Made by a program: the position numbers and the translations under genes. DNA of 64,000 nucleotides. It comes from Flammeovirga kamogawensis. Lineage in GTDB: Bacteria; Bacteroidota; Bacteroidia; Cytophagales; Flammeovirgaceae. Positions 62,728-64,000 of the stretch are shown here, piece after piece (position 1 is the stretch's first letter; every line of letters starts with the position of its first letter). Location: contig NZ_CP076129.1 of assembly GCF_018736065.1 (NCBI RefSeq), positions 124,001-188,000 on the forward strand, read 5' to 3'. The notes beneath the pieces are model-generated. The model had not been told where the DNA came from. It saw only the letters and a list, made by a program, of their open reading frames with translations, and did not search any database.

Positions 62728-62798
62728 TGGTAACATCAGCTAAAACAGCAAGTCTCGGTCGACGCGCCCTCGCTCGCAGTTTAGCAAATTCGTTAGCT
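62728..62798 (+). other. attC site 53
   Basis: 71 bp. Opens TGGTAAC, closes GTTAGCT. Arms GCTAAAAC/GTTTAGC, apex GGTCG-ACG-CGCCC. Confidence 0.92.
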
Positions 62799-62812
62799 AG
62801 CATTTCTTGAGA

Positions 62813-63541
62813 ATGAAGATTATACTTACAATTATACTGTCAACCTTTTTCTTTTCGAGTTTTGGGCAAAAAATTAGACCGGGAATATATTTAACTTCAA
62901 AAAAAGATATAGGGTTTGAATCTGAAATCTTTGAATTCTATAATGATGGGACCTTTAATTATTTCTTATTTACTTGTACAGGAACTGGCCTTGGTAAAGG
63001 AATTTCTAAAGTTTTATCTAATAATTCTCTTCAATTAAGTTTTACAGATTGCTTAAATTGTTCTAATCAAGTACAAATCGAAAGTAATGAGACTGCTGCT
63101 GATAGCTTAAAAATAAATATTATTTTACTTGATTGGAGTGATAAAGTTAAACTTTCGGGTGTTATAGTATCAATTCCAACAAGTAAGAATGGAACGGTTT
63201 CAGATTATAATGGGCAGGCAATATTTAATATGAACATTTCTAATGAAGATCAAAATCTATTAATTCAAAATATAGGATACGAAACCATAAATCTGAAAAT
63301 TCCTCCAAATACGACTCAATTAACAGGGGAAATTTATCTCACCACACATTGGATCTACAATAAAACGGAAGAAAAAGTATTCAAAATTTTTAAATGGAAT
63401 AATTCAAAATTAATTTTAAAACGATATCAAGATCTTGAGATAACTTATTCGAAGATTAGTAATAAAAAAATGGAAAAAATAATAATAGAGAGAATGGGTG
63501 AAGCAGGGTATAATTTATATTTAACTAAATTTAAACGCTAG
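62813..63541 (+). CDS. Cassette 54: secreted protein with carboxypeptidase-regulatory-like domain
   Basis: A 242-residue protein with the signal peptide MKIILTIILSTFFFSSFGQ. A first sheet (IFEFYNDGTFNYFLFTCTGTG) is followed at about residues 115-180 by a CarboxypepD_reg-like fold: VKLSGVIVSIPTSKNGTVSD, GQAIFNM, LLIQNIGYETINLKIP. This fold is usual at the N-terminus of TonB-dependent receptors, here stand-alone. The stop codon is inside attC54. Confidence 0.75.
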   Translation: MKIILTIILSTFFFSSFGQKIRPGIYLTSKKDIGFESEIFEFYNDGTFNYFLFTCTGTGLGKGISKVLSNNSLQLSFTDCLNCSNQVQIESNETAADSLKINIILLDWSDKVKLSGVIVSIPTSKNGTVSDYNGQAIFNMNISNEDQNLLIQNIGYETINLKIPPNTTQLTGEIYLTTHWIYNKTEEKVFKIFKWNNSKLILKRYQDLEITYSKISNKKMEKIIIERMGEAGYNLYLTKFKR

Positions 63542-63607
63542 CTAACATTAACTAAATCTGCATATCGGCCGACACGTCCGCTTCGCAGTTTAGTCAACGC
63601 GTTATGC
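63540..63607 (+). other. attC site 54
   Basis: 68 bp. Opens AGCTAAC, closes GTTATGC. Arms ACTAAA/TTTAGT, apex GGCCG-ACA-CGTCC as in attC2. Confidence 0.92.
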
Positions 63608-64000
63608 TGTATAATCTAGGCGAGTGCATCTGCATAATGCACGTTGGTACTAAATTTTTATTATTCAAGCACGGGTGATTCACCCGCAGAAAGTATTAGT
63701 TATTTTGTACCTCTATATTTGCAGTCGTGCGATTCGCACGGTTTAGTAAAATTATAAATTGAAACAGGAGTGAAGTCATATCAGTGTGAAGAATTAAATT
63801 AGGAGAAAGGAAATTTTTCAACACAGAATTAGTCAAAAGGCTATTCACTTTTCAAATAATTAAAATTTAAAACATGTTTTTGTTTTTCAACGGCCATCAT
63901 TAATTTAGAGTTCTCTCAATTAATGATGTTCACGTTTGGTAAAACTTTTAAGTATCTGTACTTTCAGTATTCAATTTAAAATTAAAAAATACACAGCATA
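63602..64000 (+). repeat. Cassette 55: gene-less repeat cassette (copy 17, cut by window edge)
   Basis: 399 bp seen, TATGC subtype, cut just as its attC begins. Three hairpins and the promoter-like block at 63935-63966 are present. The array therefore continues past the window. Confidence 0.85.

Noticed and set aside
27087-63607. Regularly repeated GC-rich units that could suggest a CRISPR array
   Set aside because: Spacing is 0.4-1.2 kb, units have inverted arms and G^TTRRRY cores, and genes lie between; no cas genes are present.
1-64000. tRNA and rRNA genes
   Set aside because: I saw no cloverleaf with a conserved GTTCRA-type loop or rRNA-like stretch by eye; a tRNA scan would be needed to exclude one fully.

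Overview
The window is AT-rich DNA from a member of the Bacteroidota. The evidence is the lack of clear Shine-Dalgarno sites, lipoproteins with Bacteroidota-type lipoboxes, a TPR-CHAT protein, an NlpE-like lipoprotein and TTTG/TAnnTTTG-type promoter motifs. A marine Flammeovirga-like cytophagian is a plausible guess that I cannot confirm.

Region 1 (1-7842) is a minus-strand tandem array of near-identical 590-residue lipoprotein genes. The unit repeats at exactly 1,783 bp: four whole genes, one cut by the window edge, and a 3' stub of another copy upstream. Region 2 (7843-25300) is ordinary chromosome. It holds a small MscS-type channel; a TetR regulator, outer-membrane protein, ABC/FtsX transporter and LolA-like operon with a palindromic operator; a TPR-CHAT protein; a thioredoxin-like protein; a DUF2520 dehydrogenase overlapping a beta-CASP nuclease; and small membrane and lipoprotein genes.

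Region 3 (25341-64000) is an integron-type cassette array running off the right edge. A 390-residue tyrosine recombinase (25341-26513) is followed 60 bp after its stop by the first G^TTRRRY crossover point. About 55 cassettes follow, all in the same + orientation. I locate 53 intact attC sites and one remnant. In 52 of the 53, the seven bases opening attC are the exact reverse complement of the seven bases opening the same cassette, so the boundaries are secure. The recombinase has all six catalytic residues but appears to lack the extra segment that defines integron integrases (IntI), carries an N-terminal extension, and reads toward the array rather than away from it.

Seventeen cassettes (16 complete, one cut) are copies of one 455-459 bp cassette with no plausible gene. 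Each has three GC-rich hairpins in its 5' part and, just before attC, a block matching the Bacteroidota promoter consensus and pointing into the next cassette. I infer that these may be mobile promoter or RNA cassettes. The other cassettes carry one or two small genes, mostly for secreted, lipid-anchored or membrane proteins of unknown function. Recognisable ones are two NADAR (YbiA-like) proteins, two HExxH peptidases, an esterase with a broken copy, a DMP19-like protein, a TonB C-terminal protein, a HEAT-like protein and a TPR protein. Several gene cassettes occur two or three times.
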